A DNA stretch of 64,000 bases from Lachnospiraceae bacterium (GCA_014804785.1 JAAUZD010000018.1:1-64000); one strand, 5' to 3'; counted from the first letter of the stretch, positions 8,220-17,627 are shown. Notes: generated by a model from the sequence alone, not told the origin. Made by a program: numbers and translations.

Positions 8220-9392
8220 TTATTTTTTGATCATACCACAATCTCTTATTGCTTCCACCGCAAGTTCTATTTCCTCCACCGGCAATGTAAGGGCAAAACG
8301 TACATGCCCTTTTCCCAGTTTGCCAAAACTGCTCCCCGGAGTGCAGAGCACACCTGACTTTTGAAGAAGTTCCATCACAAAATCCACATCATCTGAATAC
8401 CCTTCAGGAATTTTTCCCCAGGCAAACATGGTTCCTTGACTATCGGGGACATTCCAGCCAATCCTGCGGAGCCCTCCGCATAGCGCATCCCTTCGCCTCT
8501 GGTATTCCATACATCTTTCCCTGACTCCATCATCCGATCCCTCAAGAGCCGCTATTGCGCCATACTGGACGGGAAGAAAAGTTCCATAGTCAATCTGTGA
8601 GCGCAGCTTTTTGAAATTCTGAACCAGATATTCATTTCCTACCAGAAACCCTGCCCTGGCACCGGTGTAATTATAGCTCTTAGACAAAGAATAAAATTCA
8701 ATACAGTTTTCCTTTGCCCCTTCATACTGCAGAATTGATTTTCCTACATGCCCATCAAAAATAATGTCGGAATAAGCGTTATCATGAAGAATAATAATCT
8801 CATGTGCCTGTGCCCATGGAATCAGCTCTTCATAAAAAGAATCCGGCGCAATCTTACAGATTGGATTAAGGGGATAGGATATAATCATAAACTTTGTCTT
8901 CCGGCAGATTTCCTCATCTATACTGTCAAGATCCGGCAGATAATCATTTTCAGGTCTTAACTCATAAGTTCTCACATCTGCCATTGCCAGCGACGGACCG
9001 ATGGAAAAAATCGGATATCCCGGATCTGGCACTAGTACCACATCCCCCGGATTGCAAAGTGACAAACCGATGTGGGCAATCCCTTCCTGGGAGCCATAAA
9101 CATCTGTGACTTCTTTTTCTGTCAGGATCACATGATAGCGTTCTTTGAAACGTCTGATTACTGCCTGTGTAAGCTCCGGAAGCATCTTCAGTGCATATTT
9201 GTAGTTGGCAGAATTCTTTGCTGCATTTACAACTGCTTCCATAATGTGCGGATCTGTAGGGAAATCGGGTGTTCCAACAGATAAGTTAAATACTTTTTTT
9301 CCTGTTTTTTCTATTTCCTCTTTTTTTTCATTTAATAATTGAAAAACCCCTTCTTCATATTCCTTCATTCTGTCTGCAACTTGTAACTTCAT
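8220..9392 (-). CDS. Class I/II PLP-dependent aminotransferase, LL-diaminopimelate-aminotransferase-like
   Basis: The 390-residue protein belongs to fold-type I aminotransferases. Visible features are the PDPGYP motif, the Asn/Asp-Tyr pair in HDNAYSDI that contacts the PLP ring, and the PLP-binding Lys in SLSKSYN (about residue 230), followed by GARAGFLVG. The closest named relatives are DapL (lysine and peptidoglycan precursor synthesis) and MalY/PatA-like enzymes; the amino-acid substrate cannot be decided from sequence by eye. A longer frame starts at 9407, but GGAGGA lies inside its first codons and just before the ATG at 9390-9392, so that ATG is used. It follows the WYL-regulator gene by 11 bases and is probably in one operon with it and the HAD gene. 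Confidence 0.88.
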   Translation of the reverse strand: MKLQVADRMKEYEEGVFQLLNEKKEEIEKTGKKVFNLSVGTPDFPTDPHIMEAVVNAAKNSANYKYALKMLPELTQAVIRRFKERYHVILTEKEVTDVYGSQEGIAHIGLSLCNPGDVVLVPDPGYPIFSIGPSLAMADVRTYELRPENDYLPDLDSIDEEICRKTKFMIISYPLNPICKIAPDSFYEELIPWAQAHEIIILHDNAYSDIIFDGHVGKSILQYEGAKENCIEFYSLSKSYNYTGARAGFLVGNEYLVQNFKKLRSQIDYGTFLPVQYGAIAALEGSDDGVRERCMEYQRRRDALCGGLRRIGWNVPDSQGTMFAWGKIPEGYSDDVDFVMELLQKSGVLCTPGSSFGKLGKGHVRFALTLPVEEIELAVEAIRDCGMIKK

Positions 9393-9403
9393 TGTTCCTC
9401 CAT

Positions 9404-10411
9404 TCATAAACAGTCCGCCTGCTCATAGTTATTCATAATATTTTTCATAAAATTTACATATCCGTCTTTTACATGGGCAGGTCCTGAAAGAGTCACTTTT
9501 TCTCCAAGACCAGTAAGCCAGCCATAAAATTGCCCGCTGACTGCCGCTTTCACCCTCACACTAACAATTCCTTCTTTAATCCTGCGGATATCGATCTCTT
9601 TTCCAAAACGGTCAAATATAATTCCAATCATGCCCTCTGGCAGCTGTAAGGTCACGGTTTCCGGCTCGCCGCCAAACATTCCAAAGGTTCTATTAGTGTA
9701 CTGAGCAATATCAAATTCCTTAAAATCCTCTCCCCCCTTACGGCTCTCTTTGGATAGCTGTGTGATATGGCTCATTTTATCCACACGAAAGTGCTTGATA
9801 CGTTCTTCTTCATCATCATAGGCAATCAGATAGTAGTTTTCATCCTGCCAGGTAAGCGCCCAGGGGCTGATATGATATTTTTTCCCTTCGTGTCTCGGAG
9901 TCAGTTCCTTGTTGATATTCCATGCAAGATAATTAAAGGTTACAGGCGCATTGTCCTGTATCGCTTTATGTATACGGTCTACGTTGTAATAAATACTTTC
10001 ATTTTCCGTTTTTACTCTGCCTGCCACGAATACCTGTCTTTGCAGCTGTTTCCCTTCATAGGGACCTGCCAGTTTTTCGATTTTGGAAATCAACTCTCTT
10101 GATTTCTTCTGTGTAATGAAACGGGATGCCTGCACTGCATCCACAAGGAGTTTTAATTCCGGCAGTTCAAATTCTCTGCTTGCCAGATAATAACCGCCGC
10201 CCTTTCTCGCCTTTATGTTCACGATATCATAGCCAAAATGAATCAGGCACTCAATGTCATCATAAATGCTTTTTCTTTCAGCCGTAATGTCATAATCAGA
10301 AAGCTGCACTATGATATCCTGCGCGGAAAGACAATGAGACTCGTCTGTCTTTTCGGTGAGGATTTTGAGTATATATAACAGTTTCATTTTCTGGTTGGCA
10401 GATTTTGGCAT
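9404..10411 (-). CDS. WYL-domain transcriptional regulator
   Basis: The protein (335 residues from the chosen start) has an N-terminal winged helix-turn-helix (about residues 8-70; LSAQDIIVQLSDYDI then KSIYDDIECLIHFGYDI) and a central WYL-type ligand-sensing domain (about 130-220, with VTFNYLAW and SPWALTWQDENYYLIAYDD), plus a WCX-like C-terminal part. WYL regulators respond to nucleic-acid-type or small ligands and are often found near DNA-damage or defence genes, although here the neighbours are metabolic. GGAGGA precedes ATG at 10409-10411 by nine bases; the longer frame would need a GTG at 10435. It overlaps the end of the HAD gene by 28 bases, which suggests translational coupling. Confidence 0.88.
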   Translation of the reverse strand: MPKSANQKMKLLYILKILTEKTDESHCLSAQDIIVQLSDYDITAERKSIYDDIECLIHFGYDIVNIKARKGGGYYLASREFELPELKLLVDAVQASRFITQKKSRELISKIEKLAGPYEGKQLQRQVFVAGRVKTENESIYYNVDRIHKAIQDNAPVTFNYLAWNINKELTPRHEGKKYHISPWALTWQDENYYLIAYDDEEERIKHFRVDKMSHITQLSKESRKGGEDFKEFDIAQYTNRTFGMFGGEPETVTLQLPEGMIGIIFDRFGKEIDIRRIKEGIVSVRVKAAVSGQFYGWLTGLGEKVTLSGPAHVKDGYVNFMKNIMNNYEQADCL

Positions 10412-11097
10412 GACAGTATATCCTCCACTTCCCACAAATTCCGTATTTCATAATCGATTTTAAGCCCGGTATTATTTTCTTTTCCTTCAGGATTATACCA
10501 ACAGCACGCAATTCCGGCATTATTTCCTCCCTGCATATCGCTGGATAGCGAATCCCCTACAATTAAGACTTTGTCTTTTTGAAAATATTCTATTTTCTCA
10601 AAGCATTTTTCAAAAAACAAAGGCTTCGGTTTGGGATATCCAATTTCCTCAGAAACAAAAATATCATCAAAAATCTGATCCAATCCGGACAGATGCAGCT
10701 TATTTCTCTGGGTAGAGGATACACCGTTGGTCACAGCATACTGACGTACCTTCCCTTTCAGTTTACTGCAAAGCTGATAAGCATCATCCTTGAAATAAAA
10801 AACAGATCCCAGCGCTTTCTGATAAACCGCGTTGAAATCCTTTGATGCAATATCAGTTATGCCAAGCTGTGAAAAAAGGGTATCAAATCTTCCGGTAACA
10901 AGCTCATCTTTGGTGATTTCCCCAAGTTCATAACGTATCCAATACGCAGTATTGATTTCTCTATATTGGGTCAGAATCATATCATCTATTTTTTTGTCAA
11001 ACTGCTTAAAGCTATAACTCAGTGCATACTCCTGAGACTTTTCAAAATCCAGCAATGTCTGATCCACATCCCATAGGATGATATTAAATCTGCCCAT
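10384..11097 (-). CDS. HAD-superfamily hydrolase, YjjG-like nucleotidase
   Basis: This 237-residue phosphatase has the four HAD motifs: DVDQTLLDF (motif I, nucleophile Asp near residue 9), VTNGVSSTQRNKL (motif II), a Lys in YPKPKPLFFEKCF (III) and VGDSLSSDMQGGNNAGI (IV). The first motif and overall layout match the YjjG family, which dephosphorylates pyrimidine nucleoside monophosphates, including non-canonical ones. The annotated start at 11095-11097 follows AGGAGG by nine bases; a longer frame from 11169 has no such site and would overlap the upstream terminator. It is the first gene of the HAD-WYL-aminotransferase group. Confidence 0.88.
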   Translation of the reverse strand: MGRFNIILWDVDQTLLDFEKSQEYALSYSFKQFDKKIDDMILTQYREINTAYWIRYELGEITKDELVTGRFDTLFSQLGITDIASKDFNAVYQKALGSVFYFKDDAYQLCSKLKGKVRQYAVTNGVSSTQRNKLHLSGLDQIFDDIFVSEEIGYPKPKPLFFEKCFEKIEYFQKDKVLIVGDSLSSDMQGGNNAGIACCWYNPEGKENNTGLKIDYEIRNLWEVEDILSCQNLPTRK

Positions 11098-11156
11098 GAA
11101 AAGAAACCTCCTATTCAATACTAAATGCCAATTCGTTTCACGAATCGGTTTATTCG

Positions 11157-11185
11157 ACAAAAAGCGCAAAGCAGGCTTTGCGCTT
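11157..11185 (-). terminator. Terminator downstream of the small membrane peptide gene
   Basis: AAGCGCAAAGC (11162-11172) pairs with GCTTTGCGCTT (11175-11185) in a tight hairpin, followed on the minus strand by TTTTTGTC. It separates the MutS-like/small-peptide genes from the HAD operon. Confidence 0.82.
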
Positions 11186-11233
11186 CTTTATAAATATGAA
11201 ATTATTTCTATTTTCTACAAACAAACTTTGTCC

Positions 11234-11392
11234 TTAAGCCTTCGCAGGGTTGCTTTCATTTTCAAGCTGTTTATTTTTGCTCTTCCGCATTTTAATTCCA
11301 ATAAAAATAGCAATTCCAGCCACTACCACTATTATAGCCATTACCAGAAGATAAGATAAAAAAGAATTAAAAAATAAAATCAGATTTCCCAT
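11234..11392 (-). CDS. Small single-span membrane protein, unknown function
   Basis: A 52-residue frame from ATG at 11390-11392 to TAA at 11234-11236 encodes a hydrophobic segment (about residues 5-33; LLVMAIIVVVAGIAIFIGI) followed by a basic and polar tail (KMRKSKNKQLENESN). A Shine-Dalgarno-like AGGAAAGGG lies 12 bases before the ATG, a little far. It sits 41 bases after the MutS-like gene and directly before a good terminator, so it is probably the last cistron of that transcript. I do not recognise a family. The hydrophobic profile and the gap otherwise left unexplained are the reasons for calling it. Confidence 0.55.
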   Translation of the reverse strand: MGNLILFFNSFLSYLLVMAIIVVVAGIAIFIGIKMRKSKNKQLENESNPAKA

Positions 11393-11433
11393 ATTTTCAT
11401 AAAACCCTTTCCTGTTTTCATTAAATTATCATA

Positions 11434-13143
11434 TCATTGTGTCGGTTGATAGTCAAGCCTGTGCCACACTCCTGAGTCTAAAAAATCAGCCGCCATTTTC
11501 TCAGCTTCCTCAATGATCACTGGCTCATATCCCATGATACTAAGGAGCTTTATTGCATTCCGTGTACTTGCTCTTCCTTCCCTGATTTTATACGTGAAAG
11601 AAATATCATCCTCTTCGATTTTCTCTGAAAAATGATAATTGCAGTAAATCTTCTCCAACAGATGCGTCAGTTCAATATCATGAGTAGCTGCAAAACACAT
11701 ACAGTTATTTTTACATAAACTTTTCAAAATCTGGGTAGACGCTGCAATACGTTCTACCGTGTTGGTCCCTCGCAGCACTTCATCCACAAAACATAGAACA
11801 GGTACTCCCTTCGCCAAAGTCATATCCAGTATACGCTTGATGGCTTTAATCTCCACCATATAGTAACTGTCCCCGCCCTGCACATCATCTTTAAGGCTCA
11901 TAGAGGATGCTACGCGGAACAAGGTACTTTCATAATGGTCCGCAAGACAGGTATGAATCGTCTGGGCCAAGATACTGTTAATTGCAACCGTCTTTAAAAA
12001 GGTTGATTTACCGGATGCATTAGAACCGGTTATCAAAATACTTGTCTTTGTATGAATCCTATTTTTTACCGGATTGCTGATCAAAGGATGATACACTCCT
12101 TCCGCATTTAAGACGGTTTCCTTTGAAAACGCTGGAATACAAAAGGTCTCCAGAGATGCTCTGTATGCCCCAACTGCAATCATTGCTTCTATTTTTCCAA
12201 GAACTGTGACCATGCTGTCAATGTCCGAAATATGCTTTCTGACTTCTCTGAGCATCTGATTAAATTTAATCAAATCCAGATGAAATCCCATCCTTATAAA
12301 ATCAAGCAAAAGCTCAAGCGGATTATTCGATCCTGACATCCGTCCTCCCGACATAATCAGAAAGGAGCCTCGTTTAAAGCCATCCATGGCAGCACTGCTC
12401 TTTTTCAGAACATCAAATTCCTTTTCCATCACTTCTGTCTTGTGGGCTTTTCCTTTTAACGATTTAACTGCATCAAGGAGCCTGAACACATACGCGAAGC
12501 TGACGATATACGGATCAATCTCCTCTTTCACTTTAAAATAAGTCACGTTATTGTAAATTAGAACGCCGATCATTACCACAATCCCCAAGGGCACATCAAC
12601 AAACAGCATTCCCAAAATACTGGCAAGCAGCAGGAAAAGGGCAAGATAGTGAGGAATATTACTGCGTTCCCCCAGCCCGTCCAAATAATCCAGGTAATCA
12701 TAAATCGAGAACTTTCCTGTCCGCCCGAGCTTACGATAAATAACCTGATATGCCACTCTCTCGTCAGCATGCTCTTCAAAGAAACGAATGATTTCCTCCC
12801 TGCGCAGAAGTTCTTCCTCTTCCATGCAGGGACTCCGAAGAAGATAATAAAGATATTCTTCTCCGGCAGCTGAATAGGTATGATTCATCTCTTTGAAGAT
12901 TTCGTCCATATTCAGATCGTTCCATGTAATATCATCAATGCAGAAATCATCCCTGTGTTTTAAATAATAATGCGAGATATTCTCAAGTTGTCCGGGCTTA
13001 TACTCTCTTTGCGGCACAGTTCCAAAACCTTGATAGAGTTTTTGAATAAACTTCTTTTCTGACTGCTGATAATCATACCAGCCTTTTATCATGAAAATCA
13101 AGATAAGACCCGCCATTACTACCGCAAAAATGATGTATTCCAT
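11434..13143 (-). CDS. Membrane-anchored MutS-like ATPase
   Basis: At 569 residues this is a MutS-family protein that lacks the N-terminal mismatch-recognition domain. An N-terminal membrane helix (MEYIIFAVVMAGLILIFM) and a central pair of helices (about residues 165-205) suggest it is held in the membrane. The C-terminal half is a MutS-type ATPase: Walker A GSNASGKST near residue 373, SSMSLKDDVQGGDSYYMVEI, Walker B CFVDEVLRGT and the HD-containing ATHDIELT. Such proteins are annotated only as MutS-related; the role is unknown and mismatch repair is unlikely. ATG at 13141-13143 has GGAGTG eight bases upstream; the longer frame would start with TTG inside the preceding gene. It sits 7 bases after a chemoreceptor gene. 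Confidence 0.86.
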   Translation of the reverse strand: MEYIIFAVVMAGLILIFMIKGWYDYQQSEKKFIQKLYQGFGTVPQREYKPGQLENISHYYLKHRDDFCIDDITWNDLNMDEIFKEMNHTYSAAGEEYLYYLLRSPCMEEEELLRREEIIRFFEEHADERVAYQVIYRKLGRTGKFSIYDYLDYLDGLGERSNIPHYLALFLLLASILGMLFVDVPLGIVVMIGVLIYNNVTYFKVKEEIDPYIVSFAYVFRLLDAVKSLKGKAHKTEVMEKEFDVLKKSSAAMDGFKRGSFLIMSGGRMSGSNNPLELLLDFIRMGFHLDLIKFNQMLREVRKHISDIDSMVTVLGKIEAMIAVGAYRASLETFCIPAFSKETVLNAEGVYHPLISNPVKNRIHTKTSILITGSNASGKSTFLKTVAINSILAQTIHTCLADHYESTLFRVASSMSLKDDVQGGDSYYMVEIKAIKRILDMTLAKGVPVLCFVDEVLRGTNTVERIAASTQILKSLCKNNCMCFAATHDIELTHLLEKIYCNYHFSEKIEEDDISFTYKIREGRASTRNAIKLLSIMGYEPVIIEEAEKMAADFLDSGVWHRLDYQPTQ

Positions 13144-13150
13144 CGTCTGG

Positions 13151-14857
13151 TCACTCCACAACAAAAATTTTTATATTTTCTTCCATTTCATTTGCAATCT
13201 CATTAAGCTGCTTTGCATTTTCAGCAATACTGCTTATGATTGAACCTACTTCTGCAGAAGATGCAGATGTTTCTTCAGTACTTGCCGCATTTTCCTCGGC
13301 AATCGCCGTCAGATTCTGAACAACATCCACCACTCTGATCCTTGCTTCGTCCAACTTCTGGGTTTTTGCTGCAATGGCGCGGATCCCATCAATGGATTTG
13401 TCGATACCATCCTTCACTTCATGGAAGGCATTTTCTGTATTCACTACATTTTCGTTCTGCTGCTCGATTACCTCTTTTACCCCTTCCATCGTCTCTACTG
13501 ATTTCTCCGAATCAGAAATAAGGGAATTTATGATTCCGTCAATCTGACGTGCAGATTCATTGGACTGTTCAGCAAGTTTCTGTATCTGGGATGCAACAAC
13601 TGCAAAGCCTCTTCCCTGTTCACCTGCCCTTGCCGCCTCAATTGAAGCATTAAGAGATAACAGATTGGTTTCCTCCGCGATATCACTGATCATATCGGTA
13701 GCTTCCCTGATTTTCAATGCAGATACATTGGTGGTATTGGTCTGATCATAAATAACCTGAATCGCCTCTTTCGTCTTCTGATTAACACTGTTCAAATCAG
13801 CAATAATTTCAATTGCCTTATTGCCGGCATCACGCATTTTTCTTGCGTTTGCCCTCAAGGTTTCCACTTCTTCATTGGTCTCTTCAATCATATTGCCCAT
13901 CAAAATGACATTTTCAGTTGCCGTCTGGGTTTCCTGTGCCTGTGAAGTTGCTCCCTGGGCAATTTCAGAAATTGCTTTTTCTACCTGTTCAATCGCCAGC
14001 GCTGATTCTTCTGCACTTTTATTCATAACAGACGAAGCGTCATACAAACGACTGCTTTCTGATGCGATTGATTGAACGGTAGTCGTAAGTTTATCCCTAA
14101 GTATATTGATGGATTTTCCCATAACACCGGTTTCATCTTTTCTTTTGTCAACATAATCTTGCTGCTTACTTCTGGTAAAGTTCAGTTCAGATAACGTTTC
14201 CGTCATCTCTGTTATCTTTTCAATCGGCTTTACGATTCTAAATGCAACCAGAAGCCCTACAGCAGAACACAAAATCAAAGTGATCAGTGAGGTAATGATG
14301 CTTTTCTTTAAAATCACGTTGACATCTTCCAGAGCCTCCGCTTCATCTGCCGTAACTACCACAATGAAATCCATATTCTGACCAATATAAAACGAGGCAT
14401 ATTTCATAACACCGTTGAATTCATAAATAATTACATCAGACTCCGGTCTGGTCCCATTTGCTATTTCACCAAGAAGCTGCTTTACAGCATCATTCTCAAC
14501 CGGCTTCCCAATTTTATCTGCCGTAGGATGATAAAGCATCGAACCATCGTCTGCCACAACATATGCATAGCTTGACTCCATTCCTTCCACATGCAGATTC
14601 CCTACGATATTTGCCAATTCCTCTGCCGCCAAAATGGTTTCAGCATCAAGCAAATCAATTTCCCGATCCACCCCTTCCCCTGCTGTGAGGGCAATATCTT
14701 TCATGTAGTTCTTAAGCAGTGAGGTCTGACTTTCCTTTACGACTGACATGACTCTGGACATGCACAATATCGTTGTTGCAAGAACAGATAATACAATCAG
14801 TAAAATAATTTTCGTTTTGATAGAGCTCAACATTGGTACTTTCTGCTTCTTTTCCAT
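13151..14857 (-). CDS. Transmembrane methyl-accepting chemotaxis protein with Cache sensor
   Basis: This 568-residue receptor has a first membrane helix (about 14-34), an extracellular single-Cache-like domain (about 36-185; [18 protein letters not shown] is the typical strand with bound-ligand Asp region), a second helix (about 187-210), a HAMP domain (about 211-265) and a long signalling coiled coil with the hairpin tip [21 protein letters not shown] split over about residues 398-418. Cache receptors bind small metabolites outside the cell. The gene lies only 15 bases after the MTA/SAH deaminase gene and 7 bases before the MutS-like gene, all on one strand, so it is probably co-transcribed with nucleoside-salvage genes; a nucleoside or related ligand is possible but unproven. 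Confidence 0.93.
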   Translation of the reverse strand: MEKKQKVPMLSSIKTKIILLIVLSVLATTILCMSRVMSVVKESQTSLLKNYMKDIALTAGEGVDREIDLLDAETILAAEELANIVGNLHVEGMESSYAYVVADDGSMLYHPTADKIGKPVENDAVKQLLGEIANGTRPESDVIIYEFNGVMKYASFYIGQNMDFIVVVTADEAEALEDVNVILKKSIITSLITLILCSAVGLLVAFRIVKPIEKITEMTETLSELNFTRSKQQDYVDKRKDETGVMGKSINILRDKLTTTVQSIASESSRLYDASSVMNKSAEESALAIEQVEKAISEIAQGATSQAQETQTATENVILMGNMIEETNEEVETLRANARKMRDAGNKAIEIIADLNSVNQKTKEAIQVIYDQTNTTNVSALKIREATDMISDIAEETNLLSLNASIEAARAGEQGRGFAVVASQIQKLAEQSNESARQIDGIINSLISDSEKSVETMEGVKEVIEQQNENVVNTENAFHEVKDGIDKSIDGIRAIAAKTQKLDEARIRVVDVVQNLTAIAEENAASTEETSASSAEVGSIISSIAENAKQLNEIANEMEENIKIFVVE

Positions 14858-14872
14858 GGTTATTCCCCTTTG

Positions 14873-16177
14873 CTATTTACGCATGATTCTTTTTATAATG
14901 TCTTCAGTTTTCTGATAAATTTCTTTGGGCTTGTCCTTTGTATGAAATTCTCCCTTTTCGTAAAGAATTTTTCCACCAACCATGGTCATGATAACATTCT
15001 GCTTACTTCCGCTATATACCAGATTTTTGGGAATATTGTGGAGGGGCCTCATATTGGGTTGATCCAAATCGATCATAATAAGATCTGCCAGTTTTCCAGT
15101 CTTTAATACATCTGCCTCTTTAAGCCCCATGGCATGGGCGCCGTTTACGGTTGCCATTTTAAGTACTTCCATGGCGTCCACAGCAGATGCATCCTTTTCT
15201 TTTAGTTTTGCCAATCCCGTCACAAGGAACATTTCGCGGAACATGTCAAGACAATTGTTGCTGGCAGGTCCATCTGTTCCGATTGCAACCTTGACTCCTG
15301 CCTCCAGGAAATCCGTTATAGGTGCAATCCCGCTGGCAAGCTTTGCATTGGATCCCGGATTGGTGACTGCATACAATCCCTTCTCTTTCATGATGGTAAT
15401 ATCTTCGGGCGTCATGTGGACACAGTGATAGCCGCCTCCGCCATAATCAAACATCCCCAAGGAATCCAGGAATGCCATGGGTGTCTTTCCATAACGCTCC
15501 CTGCACTGTGCAACTTCTTTTTCAGTTTCTGCCAGATGGGTAAAGACGGGTGCTTTATACTTATGCGCTATTTTTGCAATTTCTTCCAGCAATTCCTTTG
15601 AGCAGGTATACTCTGCATGGAAACCGATTATATAAGATTGAAGAGGACCTGCATGATTCAGTTTTCGGTACATTTCCTCTACCATTTCGGGCGACTGGCT
15701 GAAATTGTTCACAGCGCCTACCTGCACACATCTCATTCCCATATCATCAAAGGCCTGCGCAATGGATTCCGGGGTCAAATACATATCAAATACAGCGGTG
15801 ACTCCGCTTGTCAGATATTCCAGGATTGCCAGCTTGGATAACTCGTAGATATCTTCCGCAGTCAGCCCTGCCTCTACTGGAAAAATCTTATGGTTCAGCC
15901 ATTCATCCAGAGGAAGATCATCTGCATAGGATCGCAACAACGTCATCCCCGAGTGCGTATGTGCATTTTTAAAACCGGGCATCAGCAGATTCCCCATACA
16001 GTCTATTTCCCTGTCCCATATGATACATCTTCCCGGCAGTCCATCATAAATCTCATTCGGTCCTGCTCCGCTTCCTATATAAACGATTCTGTCATCCTGA
16101 ACCCAGACTTCCCCGGAGAATACATCCTGTCCTTCCTCCATTGTCAGGATTCTGGCATTATATAGTCTTATATTCAT
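14873..16177 (-). CDS. Amidohydrolase, 5-methylthioadenosine/S-adenosylhomocysteine deaminase family
   Basis: The 434-residue protein belongs to the MtaD/SsnA/TrzN group of metal-dependent deaminases. It shows the first metal site in NAHTHSGM (about residue 68), later metal or substrate His in FHAEYTC and FTHLAE, and the catalytic Asp in GTDGPASNN (about residue 301). Members convert adenosine derivatives (MTA, SAH, sometimes adenosine) to inosine derivatives and ammonia; exact preference cannot be read off. It lies 29 bases after cdd and after a purine nucleoside phosphorylase, so the set would deaminate and then phosphorolyse nucleosides. GGAAAGGA precedes the ATG. Confidence 0.9.
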   Translation of the reverse strand: MNIRLYNARILTMEEGQDVFSGEVWVQDDRIVYIGSGAGPNEIYDGLPGRCIIWDREIDCMGNLLMPGFKNAHTHSGMTLLRSYADDLPLDEWLNHKIFPVEAGLTAEDIYELSKLAILEYLTSGVTAVFDMYLTPESIAQAFDDMGMRCVQVGAVNNFSQSPEMVEEMYRKLNHAGPLQSYIIGFHAEYTCSKELLEEIAKIAHKYKAPVFTHLAETEKEVAQCRERYGKTPMAFLDSLGMFDYGGGGYHCVHMTPEDITIMKEKGLYAVTNPGSNAKLASGIAPITDFLEAGVKVAIGTDGPASNNCLDMFREMFLVTGLAKLKEKDASAVDAMEVLKMATVNGAHAMGLKEADVLKTGKLADLIMIDLDQPNMRPLHNIPKNLVYSGSKQNVIMTMVGGKILYEKGEFHTKDKPKEIYQKTEDIIKRIMRK

Positions 16178-16206
16178 AGATTAAGTCCTTTCCGGTTTTC
16201 AAGTAT

Positions 16207-16641
16207 TTAAACATTGATATTTTCCGGTCCAAAACTTTCCGGAAGCAATTCGCTTAAGCGATATTGTCTGTAATCATTTTCATCCTTTGCCACAATCACA
16301 ATAAACCGATCGGGATCTGCAAATTCGCGGATCACCTGTCTGCATACACCGCAGGGAAACGCATATTGTGTAATTTTATCCCCTCTTGGACCTCCTACGA
16401 TTGCAATTGCCTGAAATCGTCTCCATCCTTCGCTCACTGCTTTGCTGATGGCAGTTCTCTCAGCGCAGATAGTCGGTGTGTATGACGCATTTTCAATATT
16501 ACATCCTGTATAAATCCGCAGTTCATTGGTAAGAACCGCTGCTCCTACCATATAATCCGAGTAAGGGACATATGCTTTCTTTCTTGCTTCCATTGCCGAA
16601 CAGATCAGTTCTTTTACTGGTATATCTTCCATTCTGACCAT
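16207..16641 (-). CDS. cdd: Cytidine deaminase
   Basis: It deaminates cytidine and deoxycytidine to uridine and deoxyuridine in pyrimidine salvage. The 144-residue homotetrameric type is recognised by the zinc ligands and catalytic Glu in TICAERTAISKA (CAE, about residues 57-60) and the two cysteines in FPCGVCRQV, plus the N-terminal PYSDYMVGAAVLT. AGGAGAG precedes the ATG. It lies between the PNP and MTA-deaminase genes in a compact three-gene salvage set. Confidence 0.96.
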   Translation of the reverse strand: MVRMEDIPVKELICSAMEARKKAYVPYSDYMVGAAVLTNELRIYTGCNIENASYTPTICAERTAISKAVSEGWRRFQAIAIVGGPRGDKITQYAFPCGVCRQVIREFADPDRFIVIVAKDENDYRQYRLSELLPESFGPENINV

Positions 16642-16668
16642 ATTTCTCTCCTTCCAGTATATCGCTCA

Positions 16669-17490
16669 TCAGAATGACGCAATTGCCTCTGTAACCAGCC
16701 GGCAGAATAACGGCGCCGCTTGGTTGGCTGCTTCCTGAACTTCTTCATGGGTAAGAGGCTGATCCGTCATTCCTGCGGCAAGATTCGCCACACAGGAAAT
16801 ACCGCAGATTTTCATGCCCATATGATTTGCCGCAATTGCTTCCACCACTGTACTCATTCCTACTGCATCCGCTCCCAGCGTGCGGAGCATCTGAATCTCT
16901 GCCGGCGATTCAAAAGAAGGACCTGTCAGTTGGACGTAGATGCCCTCCTTAAGAGGAATACCGTATTCTTCTGCTTTTCTTTTGATGATCGACTGCAGTT
17001 CCAGGTCATAAACCGTACTCATATCAGGGAAACGGCATCCGAATTCCTCTATGTTTTCTCCAATCAAAGGGTTTGGCGCAAAACATGAAATGTGGTCTTT
17101 GATCAGCATAAAGCTTCCTGCATCAAAAGACGGGTTGATTCCCCCTGAAGCATTTGTAAGAAATAAGATTTCTGCTCCCATCATCTTAATCAGACGAGCG
17201 GGAAGCACTACATCCGAAATAGGATATCCTTCATAATAATGCACTCTCCCTTTCATGCAGACAACCGGTACATCCTTAACATATCCGAATATGAACTTCC
17301 CTGCATGCCCCGGAACAGTCGAAACCGGGAATCCATCAATCTCACTGTAAGATAATTCCGCCTTCACCTCCATGGTATCTGCATAGTTTCCAAGCCCCGA
17401 CCCTAATACCAGCGCAACCTTAGGCTTAAACGGAAGCCTGTCCTTTATACTTTCATAGCATTTTACTACCTTTTCATATATCTGGTTCAA
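16669..17490 (-). CDS. punA: Purine-nucleoside phosphorylase, trimeric type
   Basis: It splits inosine and guanosine (and deoxy forms) with phosphate to free base plus ribose-1-phosphate. The 273-residue sequence has the trimeric PNP phosphate loop VLGSGLGNYAD (about 28-38), the signature around HYYEGYPISDVVLPARLIK, the TNASGGINPSFDAGS segment and the purine-binding GPSFESPAEI with a later Asn in SCVANLAAG. The start is TTG at 17488-17490 with GAGGGAGGGG five bases before it; no ATG fits. It is the first gene of the salvage set. Confidence 0.95.
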   Translation of the reverse strand: MNQIYEKVVKCYESIKDRLPFKPKVALVLGSGLGNYADTMEVKAELSYSEIDGFPVSTVPGHAGKFIFGYVKDVPVVCMKGRVHYYEGYPISDVVLPARLIKMMGAEILFLTNASGGINPSFDAGSFMLIKDHISCFAPNPLIGENIEEFGCRFPDMSTVYDLELQSIIKRKAEEYGIPLKEGIYVQLTGPSFESPAEIQMLRTLGADAVGMSTVVEAIAANHMGMKICGISCVANLAAGMTDQPLTHEEVQEAANQAAPLFCRLVTEAIASF

Positions 17491-17577
17491 ATAAACCCCT
17501 CCCTCTTATTTTATTGTTATACCTGAATCATTGACATCGTTATTTATAATAGTACCACAAAATTCATCTGCCTGCAA

Positions 17578-17627
17578 TGAAAAGGAACCCCCTTTGCACT
17601 GGATTTGCAAAAAAGGATTCCTTTTCA
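17578..17627 (-). terminator. Hairpin directly after spoIVA
   Basis: TGAAAAGGAA (17578-17587) pairs with TTCCTTTTCA (17618-17627) enclosing a 30-base loop that holds a further partial stem (TTTGCA/TGCAAA). It begins two bases beyond the spoIVA stop. No clear U-tract follows, so it may be a weak terminator or a 3' stabilising structure. Confidence 0.45.

Noticed and set aside
11434-13143. Mismatch-repair MutS
   Set aside because: Domain I with the Phe-x-Glu mismatch reader is absent, membrane helices are present and no mutL is nearby.
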